A stretch of 64,000 nucleotides of DNA from Bacillota bacterium (lineage in GTDB: Bacteria; Bacillota; Clostridia; Lachnospirales; Bianqueaceae), in NCBI GenBank assembly GCA_017620135.1, contig JAFZQZ010000027.1, forward strand, positions 20,262 through 84,261, in the 5' to 3' direction. Within the stretch, counting starts at the first letter, position 1; the number at the start of each line of letters is the position of its first letter. Below the pieces are notes generated by a model. It did no database searches. It was not told the origin of the DNA and worked only from the letters and a program-made list of their open reading frames with translations. The position numbers and the translations under genes are program-made. This document shows positions 24,415 to 33,330 of the stretch, piece after piece.

Positions 24415-26679
24415 ATGCCACAGGAACAAATGCAGGAACTCTACAACGAACTGAAAAATACTCAGTCGACCTCGGAATATTACGCTCCGTTTCTTGCGGC
24501 TATGGAGACTTTGGATACAGAGATGAAGTCTCTCATGGAGCCGGATGAGAACGGATGGAAACTGCTGGACCCGGAGAGATTTCGATCCTTCTCCGAAAAA
24601 TACCGCGACGCCGGTATCAAGCTGGAACAGTATCTGACCAGAACAGCGGATACGGAGGATCCCGCGGAGCTTCAGACCAGGGAAAAGGCGAACAAGCTGG
24701 CGGCGCTCATGGCACAGGACGCCGCAGTTTTTCGTCACTATGATCCCCGGAACCCGGACACACAGCGTTCTCTTCCGTCCCTCCTGGAGGAATCCCGTAA
24801 TCCTGTCGTGGACATTTCCACCGCGAAGATCCAGTCGATCGGGGGCGCGCAGAGCAGCCGTATGCCTATGACGATCATCGGTCCGAACGGAGAAGCAATG
24901 CCGGGTGTCTTTACAAAGGCAGAAATCTTCGATCCGCTGGGAAGCTTTGACCGAGCGACGAATCTGGCGGCCAACAGTAAAGGCGTCACACAGCAGGGAG
25001 CAGACCTTCTTCGGAACTTCAGCACTGCCTATAAGAATTATTACACCGCCAATCCGGACCCGAACAGGCCGGTAGATAACAACCCGAATATGATCAATCA
25101 GCTCCTGCTGCAGTCCAGGAGCAATACGGACAGCAGTACCAGCTGGACCATGTCCACGGACAAGATCGCGCAGGAGATCGCGAAGGTCAACGGACTGAAC
25201 GTGGAAGAGGTCAAGACCGCCTGCGGCAAAAAAGCACTGAGTGACCTTGCCGGCCGGATGAAAAACATGGCCTTCGATACCTATATCAAGGCCTCGGAGA
25301 TCCAGATGGAGGATAAGACCCGTGTCGATCGCAAGAATACGGGCATGAGCATCGTTGCGGACGTGCTGGGGATCTCCCATGTGATCTGCCATTCCGAAGC
25401 CATGAAGATCAAAACGGCGGACGGGAAGATCATCGATGGGACCTTCATGGCGATGGCCAAAGGCGTCGACCCGAACAATCCCGGCGCGGAAGCCAGAAAC
25501 GCGGGCAAAAAGTCTCTGAAAAACACCGACGGCCGCGCTCTGGAAGCGATCGCGGATCTGCAGGTCCTGGATTACATCTGCGGCAACGTAGACCGTCACG
25601 GCGGCAATCTCTTCTATCAATTTGACGAGGAAACCGGAAAACTGATCGGCGTTCAGGGGATCGACAACGATTCCTCTCTCGGAACCAGGGTGCCCCAGCT
25701 TAAGAATGAACGGGTCCGGAGGTTACCGGTGTGCCATACCATGGGCGTCATCAGCAAGAAGACAGCAGACAAGATCATGAATCTGACGCCGGCGGAACTG
25801 GCGTTCGCACTTCGGGGAACGGTCGATGAGAAATCCATCCAGGCATGCGCCAACCGCCTGCGGGTGGTACAGGGAAACATCCAGCACAGCCGTGAAAAAC
25901 TGGATCCCAATTCCAAAGAGATCAAGTATCCATATCTCCAGGAACTGACGACAGAAGAATTTGCTACCGCAGATCTTAGCAAGCTGACCGATAAGCGGGT
26001 GGACAATCACTTTAAAGAAATATACGATACATTGCCCCGGGTAGGCGCCAGGGCCAGGGTCGCTGTGGAATCGCTGAAGGCCAAGACCGTCGGTTCCGAG
26101 AACCGTGCGACGATCAGCGGCGTGACCGGTCAGGTACTGAAAGCTGGACAGATGAAAAAGATGCTCAGTGATAAGACGAGCTTCTGGCGGGGATCCTCTT
26201 CTCAGAACTATAAGGATATCGAAGAGGCTGTGAAAGAGTATGAAGCTTATCAGAAAAAGCTCCTGACACGGATGCAGAACGGCCAGAAGAGTTTCGAAAA
26301 GGGCGAGACTACGCCGGAGGCGGTATTTGGTCGCCATGTGACCTCTTTCGACATGAACCAGATGAATGCCGGACTGAAAAAGATCAAGAACGCGGCTGAC
26401 AAATACGCGACAGAAAAGCTTGCGGAGCTCGCTGCGAGCGGCAAAACGCCGGAAGATGATCCATATATCAAGAAAAGGATCGAGCTGGCTCAGGAGATCT
26501 CTGCCTACGCGGGAGAACGTCTGCAGCCTTCGAAGGAAGAGCGTGAGACGGTCGCGGCAAGTGAGCGCCGCGCTGCGGAAGAGATCGTAAGAAAAGAAAA
26601 CAAACCGGCGCCTGCCAGACAGGAAGTAGTCGAAGACCAACAGATCGAAGGAAAGAAAGGGCCGGAAGCCGGCCATTAA
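24415..26679 (+). CDS. Atypical kinase-like protein A, 754 aa
   Basis: Not a named family. The centre carries a catalytic-loop signature of the PI3/4-kinase and HipA kind: D393-R-H-G-G-N398 in YICGNVDRHGGNLFYQF, then D417-N-D419 in GVQGIDNDSSLG as the metal-binding segment. Upstream, GGAQSSRMPM...GVFTKAEIFD looks like the glycine-rich strand and ATP-lysine region, and MSIVADVLGISHVI...MKIKTADG like the second half of the N-lobe. The ends are charged and helical; no signal peptide or membrane segment. AAGGAG precedes the ATG. It forms an operon with a paralogue 18 bases downstream. Kinase activity and target are inferred only. Confidence 0.7.
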   Translation: MPQEQMQELYNELKNTQSTSEYYAPFLAAMETLDTEMKSLMEPDENGWKLLDPERFRSFSEKYRDAGIKLEQYLTRTADTEDPAELQTREKANKLAALMAQDAAVFRHYDPRNPDTQRSLPSLLEESRNPVVDISTAKIQSIGGAQSSRMPMTIIGPNGEAMPGVFTKAEIFDPLGSFDRATNLAANSKGVTQQGADLLRNFSTAYKNYYTANPDPNRPVDNNPNMINQLLLQSRSNTDSSTSWTMSTDKIAQEIAKVNGLNVEEVKTACGKKALSDLAGRMKNMAFDTYIKASEIQMEDKTRVDRKNTGMSIVADVLGISHVICHSEAMKIKTADGKIIDGTFMAMAKGVDPNNPGAEARNAGKKSLKNTDGRALEAIADLQVLDYICGNVDRHGGNLFYQFDEETGKLIGVQGIDNDSSLGTRVPQLKNERVRRLPVCHTMGVISKKTADKIMNLTPAELAFALRGTVDEKSIQACANRLRVVQGNIQHSREKLDPNSKEIKYPYLQELTTEEFATADLSKLTDKRVDNHFKEIYDTLPRVGARARVAVESLKAKTVGSENRATISGVTGQVLKAGQMKKMLSDKTSFWRGSSSQNYKDIEEAVKEYEAYQKKLLTRMQNGQKSFEKGETTPEAVFGRHVTSFDMNQMNAGLKKIKNAADKYATEKLAELAASGKTPEDDPYIKKRIELAQEISAYAGERLQPSKEERETVAASERRAAEEIVRKENKPAPARQEVVEDQQIEGKKGPEAGH

Positions 26680-26697
26680 GCAGAAGGAGAAAACAAC

Positions 26698-28941
26698 ATG
26701 CCAGATCCAGTGAGAGATGAATTACTGAAGACTTTAGGCGAAACCGAGATCAACACGCCGGAGTTTACCAAGTTGAAAAACGATCTTGCCGCGCTGAATG
26801 CGGAGATGGATTCTCTGATGCAGGTAGACGAAAACGGCTGGAAGATGCTGAATCAGGAACGGTATATCAGTCTGATGCGTAAATATACCGCGGTCGGCAC
26901 CAGTATGGAACAGTTTCTGGAAGCCGCGGAAGGTTCTGAGGATCCTGCCGTGCAGGCCGGAAGGGAGCTGACACTGAAGGTCAGCGCGATCCTGTCTCAG
27001 GATATGAATACCCTTCGCCGGTATAATCCTACGGATGAAGCCGGGCAAAAGTCCCTGGAGGCGGTCCTTAACGAATCCAGGATCCCGGTCCTCGACCCCG
27101 GTCAGGAAAAAACGACCCGGGTAGGCGGACAGCTGTCTTCGAGGATCCCACTTTCTTTTATCGATTCGAACGGACGCAGAGTTTCCGGCGTATTTACCAT
27201 GCCCAAATACTTCGATCCGGAAAGCGAGCTGAAGTCTGCACAGCAGACAGCCGGCGCCGGGGCTAAGACGCCGGAAGGGAAACAGCTGTTGGAAGGTCTT
27301 TACGAGAAATATAAAGAGTATTACCGGAATCGTCCGGACAAGGACCATCAGATCACAGGGAACGAAGTGAACAATATCATGCGGTTTTACAAGGATCTTT
27401 GTGAGCCGGGCAGCGACGCGGTTTCCGGGCCGCGCGTCCTCCGGATGATGGCAAGGCTCAACCACAGAAGTGAAGCCTACATCCTGGATAAATGCGGATC
27501 CAAAGCCATCAAAACGATGACTAAGGAAACGACAAAGCTCTACAACAACGGTCTGTTCGTAAACGGCAGCGCGGGGATTCCGGCCAAGGCTCGGATCGAC
27601 AAACGCAATGCCGCTATGAGCAGCGTAGCGGATCTTCTGGGCATGCCGAACATCATCGCCCGCTCCCGGACAATGAAGATCCGAACGAAAGACGGGCAGG
27701 ACGTGGAAGGCGTGTTCATGGAAGAGGCGAAAGGGTTCGACGCGAATCATCCCCCGGCCAGCGCTTTGACAATCAATTCAAAATCCATGCAGGGAACCAA
27801 CGGGCGGGCATTCAGACAGCTGGCGGATATTCAGGCGCTGGATTATATCTGCGGCAATGTGGACCGTCACGGCGGGAACATGCTCTATACCTTTGACAAG
27901 AAAGATAAGCTCATCGGGATCCAGGGAATCGACAACGACTGTTCCTTCGGTACGGTGGAAACACTGGAGAAGCCGGTGAACCGTATGGTAGCACCGGTCG
28001 ATATGCTGGTTATCAGCAAACGCACCGCGAACCGGATCCTGGCTACGACGCCTGAAATGCTTCGCTTCGCTCTGCGGGGCCAGGTGGAAGAGAAGGCTAT
28101 TAAGGGAGCGGAGAACCGGCTGATGGTCATGCAGGCCATGATCCAGTCCAGCCGGAAGAAGCTGGATCCGAACAGGAAGGATATCCAGAGACCTTATATC
28201 CGCGAACTGGACGACAAGGATTTTGCCTCTCTGAAGATGACGGATCTGACACATCCTGGTGGCACGTCGGTGCTGAACACTTTTGCCATCGCGAATGCCA
28301 CAGTGTCCAAGATGCACCTGACGGCTTCCACACAGAACCGAGGCTTAAGGACGACGCAGATCGGGACCACGGACCGCGGTACCATGGCCGGACTTCAGAA
28401 CGAAGCCAGGCGGACCGCGCTGATGTCTAAGAAGCTCTCCGACCGTACAAGCCTGAATTTCACCTCCGGGCGCTATCAGGATATTCAGAAAGCGCTGAAG
28501 GATTATTCGGATTTCCAGAAACAGCTGACAGACCGCATGACAGCCTGCCGCGAACGGGTAAAGAAGGGCGACATGAGTCCGGACGCCGTTTACGGGCAGT
28601 ATGTGACGCAGTGGGATCTGGACCAGATGCAGGCAAAACTCAAGAAGGTCAAATCGACCGGTGAGGAGTATCTGAATAAAAAGAACGAAGACCTGAACGG
28701 CGCGGATCCGTCCCGCTATACCAAGAAGAGAATGGATGCGGTGCAGGACGTTCTGGACTTCGCGGACAACGCGCTGAAGTTCTCCGAGGAGGAACGAAAG
28801 ACCGTACAGGAGAATCAGCGGGTCGCGACTGAACAGTTCGTCAAGCATGAAGTGAAGAAACAGGCCCAGGCGCCGAAAGCGCCGGAAGATCCTCAGATGA
28901 AAAACAAGCAGGGCGAAGGTATGGACGGCCCGAAAGTCTGA
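26698..28941 (+). CDS. Atypical kinase-like protein B, 747 aa, paralogue of A
   Basis: A full-length paralogue of the preceding protein with the same domain order. The catalytic loop D389-R-H-G-G-N and the D412-N-D414 segment are kept, as are the SSRIPLSFI...GVFTMPKYFD and MSSVADLLGMPNII blocks, while the N- and C-terminal helical arms differ more. AGAAGGAG precedes the ATG. Conservation of the putative active residues in both copies argues against decay of either one. The C-terminus (KAPEDPQMKNKQGEGMDGPKV) is hydrophilic and disordered-looking. Substrate and location are unknown. Confidence 0.7.
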   Translation: MPDPVRDELLKTLGETEINTPEFTKLKNDLAALNAEMDSLMQVDENGWKMLNQERYISLMRKYTAVGTSMEQFLEAAEGSEDPAVQAGRELTLKVSAILSQDMNTLRRYNPTDEAGQKSLEAVLNESRIPVLDPGQEKTTRVGGQLSSRIPLSFIDSNGRRVSGVFTMPKYFDPESELKSAQQTAGAGAKTPEGKQLLEGLYEKYKEYYRNRPDKDHQITGNEVNNIMRFYKDLCEPGSDAVSGPRVLRMMARLNHRSEAYILDKCGSKAIKTMTKETTKLYNNGLFVNGSAGIPAKARIDKRNAAMSSVADLLGMPNIIARSRTMKIRTKDGQDVEGVFMEEAKGFDANHPPASALTINSKSMQGTNGRAFRQLADIQALDYICGNVDRHGGNMLYTFDKKDKLIGIQGIDNDCSFGTVETLEKPVNRMVAPVDMLVISKRTANRILATTPEMLRFALRGQVEEKAIKGAENRLMVMQAMIQSSRKKLDPNRKDIQRPYIRELDDKDFASLKMTDLTHPGGTSVLNTFAIANATVSKMHLTASTQNRGLRTTQIGTTDRGTMAGLQNEARRTALMSKKLSDRTSLNFTSGRYQDIQKALKDYSDFQKQLTDRMTACRERVKKGDMSPDAVYGQYVTQWDLDQMQAKLKKVKSTGEEYLNKKNEDLNGADPSRYTKKRMDAVQDVLDFADNALKFSEEERKTVQENQRVATEQFVKHEVKKQAQAPKAPEDPQMKNKQGEGMDGPKV

Positions 28942-28960
28942 TTCATTTGAGACATTTAGA

Positions 28961-29018
28961 ATAAGTAGAACTTATCAATAAGTCCCGGAAGTCAAATTGA
29001 TTGATTTTCGGGACTTAT
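28961..29018. repeat. ATAAGT/ACTTAT inverted repeats overlapping a promoter
   Basis: ATAAGT (28961) faces ACTTAT (28970-28975), and ATAAGTCCCG (28978-28987) pairs with CGGGACTTAT (29009-29018). The larger stem could be the terminator of the kinase-like genes (no T-run) and covers the -35 and spacer of the next promoter. Because all four words share ATAAGT/ACTTAT, alternative pairings are possible. Confidence 0.5.
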
Positions 29019-29026
29019 GTTATAAT
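28997..29026 (+). promoter_or_regulatory. Promoter of the tandem aldo/keto reductase genes
   Basis: TTGATT (28997-29002), 18 bases, TATAAT (29021-29026) with an upstream TG (TGTTATAAT, extended -10). It lies about 45 bases before the first ATG. Confidence 0.65.
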
Positions 29027-29069
29027 AAGCGTAGAATAGACTCAATATGCTATTTCAGGAGGAATCGAA

Positions 29070-30194
29070 ATGAGCGACTACTTAGGGAAAGACACCTTTA
29101 AGCTGGGCTTTGGCCTGATGCGCCTGCCCAAAAATCAGGACGGAAGCACGGACATTCCTCAGGTCTGCGAGATGGTGGATCAGTTCATCGCCGCGGGCGG
29201 TACCTACTTCGATACCGCATATGTCTATGACATGGGCAGAAGTGAGGAAGCATTCAAAAAAGCTGTCGTGGACCGTTATCCCCGTGACAGATTCACCCTG
29301 TGCACCAAGATCAATGCCTGGGAGCAGTGCACGGACGAGGCCAGCTGCAAGCAGCAGTTCTATACCAGTCTGGAGCGTACCGGCGCGGGATATTTCGACT
29401 ACTATCTGCTTCATGGTCTGATGCCCAACAATTACACAAAGTTTGACGACTACCATATCTGGGATTTCGTCAAGGAACAGAGAGACAAAGGTCTGATCCG
29501 TCACTGGGGATTTTCCTTCCATGCCAGCCCGGAACTGCTGGACGAACTGCTGACCAAACATCCGGACGTGGATTTCATTCAGCTTCAGATCAACTATGTG
29601 GACTGGGAAGATGAAGGGATCGCCGCGCGTCGCTGCTACGAGGTAGCCAGAAAGCACGGCAAACCCATCACAGTCATGGAGCCCATCAAAGGCGGAGCGC
29701 TGGCGGATCCTATCCCCTCTGTAAAAGAGATCTTTAAAAAGGCTGCTCCGGAGCTTTCTCCGGCTAGCTGGGCGATCCGGTATGTGGCCAGTCTGGATGG
29801 TATCATCACGGTCCTTTCCGGTATGAGCAATCTGGCGCAGATGGAAGATAATCTTTCCTACATGAAAGATTTCAAGCCCCTCAGCGATGCGGAACAGCAG
29901 GTCATCGAAGAGGCCAAGGCGGCTATTGCCGCGGTCGACAGCATCAAGTGTACCGGCTGCCGTTATTGCGTGGAAGGCTGCCCCATGAGCATTCCGATCC
30001 CGGATGTTTTCTCTGCCCGGAACCAGCAGCTGATGTACAACAATACGACCGGCGCCAAGCGGATGTACGGATGGCGCACCAACGGTAAAGGAAAAGCCAG
30101 CGACTGCATCCAGTGTGGTCAGTGTGAAGGCGCGTGCCCGCAGCACCTGCCGATCATCGAACTCCTGCAGTCCTGCGCCGCGAACCTTGAATAA
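29070..30194 (+). CDS. Aldo/keto reductase with C-terminal 4Fe-4S dicluster domain, copy 1, 374 aa
   Basis: Residues 1 to about 285 form an AKR barrel (FKLGFGLMRLP, FDTAYVYDMGRSEEA, FTLCTKI, YLLHGL, HWGFSFH). The C-terminus is a ferredoxin-like domain with two Cys clusters: C294-x2-C297-x2-C-x3-CP in CTGCRYCVEGCP and a second starting at C346, CIQCGQCEGACP. These proteins are common in anaerobes and are thought to link aldehyde or ketone chemistry to iron-sulfur electron transfer. AGGAGG precedes the ATG. The next gene, 22 bases on, is a close duplicate. Confidence 0.92.
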   Translation: MSDYLGKDTFKLGFGLMRLPKNQDGSTDIPQVCEMVDQFIAAGGTYFDTAYVYDMGRSEEAFKKAVVDRYPRDRFTLCTKINAWEQCTDEASCKQQFYTSLERTGAGYFDYYLLHGLMPNNYTKFDDYHIWDFVKEQRDKGLIRHWGFSFHASPELLDELLTKHPDVDFIQLQINYVDWEDEGIAARRCYEVARKHGKPITVMEPIKGGALADPIPSVKEIFKKAAPELSPASWAIRYVASLDGIITVLSGMSNLAQMEDNLSYMKDFKPLSDAEQQVIEEAKAAIAAVDSIKCTGCRYCVEGCPMSIPIPDVFSARNQQLMYNNTTGAKRMYGWRTNGKGKASDCIQCGQCEGACPQHLPIIELLQSCAANLE

Positions 30195-30216
30195 GATCTG
30201 AAGACAGGAGGAAAAG

Positions 30217-31341
30217 ATGAGCGATTACTTAGGAAAAGACACATTTAAGCTGGGATTCGGTCTCATGCGTCTGCCCAAGAACCCGGACGGCAGTACGGAT
30301 ATTCCGCAGGTCTGTGAAATGGCGGACAAATTCCTTGCCGCCGGCGGTACCTATTTCGATACTGCCTATGTATATGATGAAGGCCGCAGCGAGGCTGCTT
30401 TCAAAGCGGCTGTAGTGGATCGCTATCCCAGAGACAGATTTACGATCTGCACGAAGCTTTGTGCCTGGATGCACTGCCATGACGAAGAAAGCGCGAAGCA
30501 GCAGTTCTTCACCAGCCTGGAACGTACGGGAGCCGGTTACTTCGATTACTATCTGCTTCACGCGCTTCAGCGCAACAACTATCATTACTATGATGATTAT
30601 CACATCTGGGAATTCCTTCAGGAGCAGAAGGAAAAAGGCCTGGTCAAACACTGGGGCTTCAGCTTCCATGCGGATGCCGCGCTCCTGGACGAACTGCTTA
30701 CCAAACACCCGGAAGTGGATTTCGTGCAGCTTCAGATCAACTACGCGGACTGGGAGAACCCGGGCGTAGAAAGCCGTAAGTGCTGGGAAATCTGTAAAAA
30801 GCACGGCAAACCGGTCACGGTCATGGAGCCGATCAAAGGCGGTGCTCTGGCGAATCCTATTCCTTCCGTGAAAGCAGTCTTCGATGAAGCGAATAACGGC
30901 CTGAGCTACGCCAGCTGGGCGATCCGGTATGTGGCCAGTATGGACAACATCATCACGGTCCTGTCCGGTATGAGCAACCTGGCACAGATGGAAGACAACC
31001 TTTCCTATATGAAAGACTTCCAGCCCCTGAACGAAGAAGAACAGGCTGTCATCGCAAAAGCGCAGAAAGCACTCAGCGAAGACAAATCCATTCCCTGTAC
31101 GGCCTGCCATTACTGCACGGAGGGATGTCCCATGAGCATTCCGATTCCCGAGATCTTCGCGGTACGCAACCGTGTTCTGAGCTTCAAACCCTGGGACGGC
31201 GGCAAACGCGACTATGTGATCGCTACCACCGGCAAAGGCAAAGCCAGCGACTGTATCCAGTGTGGTCAGTGCGAAGGCGCGTGCCCGCAGCACCTGCCGA
31301 TCATCGAACTGCTGGAGCAGTGCAGAGTGATGGAATCATAA
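30217..31341 (+). CDS. Aldo/keto reductase with C-terminal 4Fe-4S dicluster domain, copy 2, 374 aa
   Basis: Same length and domain order as copy 1, with the AKR tetrad region (YFDTAYVYDEGRSEAA, FTICTKL) and both Cys clusters kept (CTACHYCTEGCP; CIQCGQCEGACP). The opening 20 residues and the last cluster are nearly identical to copy 1 while the middle has diverged, so this is an older tandem duplication with both copies under selection. AGGAGG lies before the ATG. A strong terminator at 31366-31405 closes the pair. Different substrates for the two copies are possible but unproven. Confidence 0.92.
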   Translation: MSDYLGKDTFKLGFGLMRLPKNPDGSTDIPQVCEMADKFLAAGGTYFDTAYVYDEGRSEAAFKAAVVDRYPRDRFTICTKLCAWMHCHDEESAKQQFFTSLERTGAGYFDYYLLHALQRNNYHYYDDYHIWEFLQEQKEKGLVKHWGFSFHADAALLDELLTKHPEVDFVQLQINYADWENPGVESRKCWEICKKHGKPVTVMEPIKGGALANPIPSVKAVFDEANNGLSYASWAIRYVASMDNIITVLSGMSNLAQMEDNLSYMKDFQPLNEEEQAVIAKAQKALSEDKSIPCTACHYCTEGCPMSIPIPEIFAVRNRVLSFKPWDGGKRDYVIATTGKGKASDCIQCGQCEGACPQHLPIIELLEQCRVMES

Positions 31342-31365
31342 GATAATAAAAAGATCAAAAGATAT

Positions 31366-31405
31366 GGCTCCGGAAAGGCAGCAATGCCTACCGGAGCCGT
31401 TTTTT
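31366..31405 (+). terminator. Rho-independent terminator after the aldo/keto reductase pair
   Basis: GGCTCCGG (31366-31373) pairs with CCGGAGCC (31391-31398), with an inner AGGCA/TGCCT stem, followed by GTTTTTTT. Confidence 0.9.
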
Positions 31406-31468
31406 TAAACTATCCATCACATATATAGTGGATTCACTGAAATCGCAGTTGACATTCCCTCTTTTTCC

Positions 31469-32092
31469 TTACTTCCCGTAGCCCAGGCCTCTTACCCATT
31501 CACGGACCGTATCCTCGGAAGCATCGACCTTTCCGCCGCGGATCGACAGAACGTCATCTCTCTTTACATCCGCTCCTTTCGCCAGGCTTACCAATGTGTC
31601 AAGACTGCTCGCTCCGTTGGAGCTTCCCTCATGAGAGAAGAAGGGGATCACAGTCTTGCCGGACAGATCGACACTCTCCAGGAAAGTCCACATGGGCATC
31701 GGAAGATCATACCACCAGACAGGGAACCCGAAGAATATGGTGTCATATTTGGCAAGTTCCTCAGCGGAAAGAGACAGGGTGATCTCGGGACGGATCCCTT
31801 CGTTCTTCTCGTTCTTCGCGCGGTCCGCGGTAGCGTTGTAGTCTTCGGGATAGGCTTCCTTCGCGATCACACGGACGATGTCCGCGCCGGTCTCATCTGC
31901 AATCCAGTGGGCCATGGACTGCAGATGCCCGGACCAGGTGAAATATACTACCAAGATATTGGTATCCTTCGTCAGATCCATTTCTTCTGTCTGTTTCACG
32001 TTCGTTGCCCGATTACCGCACCCTGTCAGTGCCGTTAAAATGATCAGGGCGGTAAGAAGCAGGGAAAAGATTCTTTTGAATGTTGTATTCAT
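31469..32092 (-). CDS. Flavodoxin lipoprotein, 207 aa
   Basis: The start at 32092 gives a lipoprotein signal: basic NTTFKR, a hydrophobic stretch, and the lipobox LTGC. An AAAGAGG ribosome site precedes it; a 24-codon upstream extension lacks one and would mask the signal. The mature part is a flavodoxin (LVVYFTWSGHLQSMAHWI, FFGFPVWWYDLPMPM, PFFSHEGSSNG) that would carry FMN on the outer face of the membrane. Surface flavodoxins of this kind serve in extracellular electron transfer or reductive reactions. Partner unknown. Confidence 0.85.
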   Translation of the reverse strand: MNTTFKRIFSLLLTALIILTALTGCGNRATNVKQTEEMDLTKDTNILVVYFTWSGHLQSMAHWIADETGADIVRVIAKEAYPEDYNATADRAKNEKNEGIRPEITLSLSAEELAKYDTIFFGFPVWWYDLPMPMWTFLESVDLSGKTVIPFFSHEGSSNGASSLDTLVSLAKGADVKRDDVLSIRGGKVDASEDTVREWVRGLGYGK

Positions 32093-32168
32093 ATGATACC
32101 TCTTTCTATGATAGTCTTTATGAGCAGGATATACGCTGATCTCATGGCCTGCGTTTCCTGACACTGAT

Positions 32169-32197
32169 ATTCTACATGGAAACCCCGGGAAAGTCTA
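32169..32197 (-). promoter_or_regulatory. Promoter of the flavodoxin lipoprotein gene
   Basis: Minus-strand TAGACT (32197-32192), 17 bases, TAGAAT (32174-32169). The leader is about 70 bases long. Confidence 0.45.
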
Positions 32198-32290
32198 ATG
32201 CTTCTCTTTTATAACGGTATACGCAGGATGAATACTATCGATATCATCGGGACGACCCCACGCCCTGCCGCACAAAATCTGCGAAAACTG

Positions 32291-32319
32291 CTGACAAGCG
32301 GCGATGAATGCGCTATACT
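32291..32319 (+). promoter_or_regulatory. Promoter of the 32.4-40.1 kb operon
   Basis: CTGACA (32291-32296), 17 bases, TATACT (32314-32319), about 28 bases before the AAAGGAG ribosome site. Confidence 0.6.
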
Positions 32320-32353
32320 TCATTTTACAAGCCATTCCTGAAAGGAGAATACC

Positions 32354-33316
32354 ATGCGTACGGGATTGAGTATCTATAGTCTTTGGAATGCCTGGAGAAA
32401 AGGGCTGATGACAGTAGAGGAAGAATTTGCCGCCATGCGAGAGATGGGATGCGAAGCTACCGAGATCGCGAATTTCGCGGTACCGCTGCATAAAGGTCCC
32501 AAAGGGGCGGAGTTTAAAGGACCCCCGGATTTTGAAATGGCGAAACGTTTTGTAGAGCTGTCCGAACAATACCAGGTGCCCATAGGCGCTTACAGCTGCG
32601 GCTCCAATATAGCCCGGGTGAGCCGGGAAGAATACCCGGTTATGCTGGAGCGCCTGTACGCGGAGATCGAATTGGCACGCGCCTTAAAGGCGCCGCTGAT
32701 CAGGATCGATCTGGTCACCGTCATGGCAGGAAGGGACGAGGTAGGGGTCGAAGCCTTTGACGCGATGTTCCCACAGGCGGTGGAAGCCGCCCGTGCGCTC
32801 GCGGATTACGCGAAGCAGTATGATATGTGGGTAACCGTTGAAAACCACGGGACTTTCATGAACGGCGCCGACCGGGTACGCAAACTGATCAAAGCTGTGG
32901 ATCGGGAAAACTACGGCCTTACGATGGATATCGGCAACACGGTCTGCGTGGATGAGGATCCTATGGTGCTGGCCAGTGAGCTGATCGACCTGGCCAAAGA
33001 AATCCATGTGAAGGACTTTTATATTCGTAATGATCCCTATGCCATCGGTGCAAAATACGTAGATGGTTATACTGTCGCGGATCCCTCTGTCCTGGGCAAC
33101 GGCAGCTGGCTGACTACCAAGCATCAGCGATATCTGCGCGGAGCTATCGTGGGTCACGGAGATCTGCCCATGAAGGACCTGATCAGCCTGATCGTACGGT
33201 CCGGTTTTGATGGTGATGTGCTGATCGAGTTCGAAGGGATGGAAGAACCTGTTCTGGCGAGCCAGATCAGTTTGAACAATCTCCGGCAGATGATCCGGAT
33301 GGCAGAGAAAAAGTAA
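32354..33316 (+). CDS. Sugar phosphate isomerase/epimerase-like TIM barrel, 320 aa
   Basis: An AP-endonuclease-2-like TIM barrel: GCEATEIANFAVPL in an early strand, APLIRIDLVT, VENHGTFMNG with a metal Glu/His pair, GLTMDIGNTV, IHVKDF, and DGDVLIEFEG as the last metal-ligand strand. The family includes hexulose-6-phosphate and ketose epimerases and inosose dehydratases. It is the first gene of a long same-strand run and is followed after 14 bases by an ABC transporter, though a functional link between them is not evident. AAAGGAG precedes the ATG. Substrate unknown. Confidence 0.85.
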   Translation: MRTGLSIYSLWNAWRKGLMTVEEEFAAMREMGCEATEIANFAVPLHKGPKGAEFKGPPDFEMAKRFVELSEQYQVPIGAYSCGSNIARVSREEYPVMLERLYAEIELARALKAPLIRIDLVTVMAGRDEVGVEAFDAMFPQAVEAARALADYAKQYDMWVTVENHGTFMNGADRVRKLIKAVDRENYGLTMDIGNTVCVDEDPMVLASELIDLAKEIHVKDFYIRNDPYAIGAKYVDGYTVADPSVLGNGSWLTTKHQRYLRGAIVGHGDLPMKDLISLIVRSGFDGDVLIEFEGMEEPVLASQISLNNLRQMIRMAEKK

Positions 33317-33330
33317 GGAGAGGATTCGTC

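Noticed and set aside
24253..25620. 455-codon antisense open frame opposite kinase-like protein A
   Set aside because: It starts inside one gene and ends across the terminator and promoter; no coding signal.
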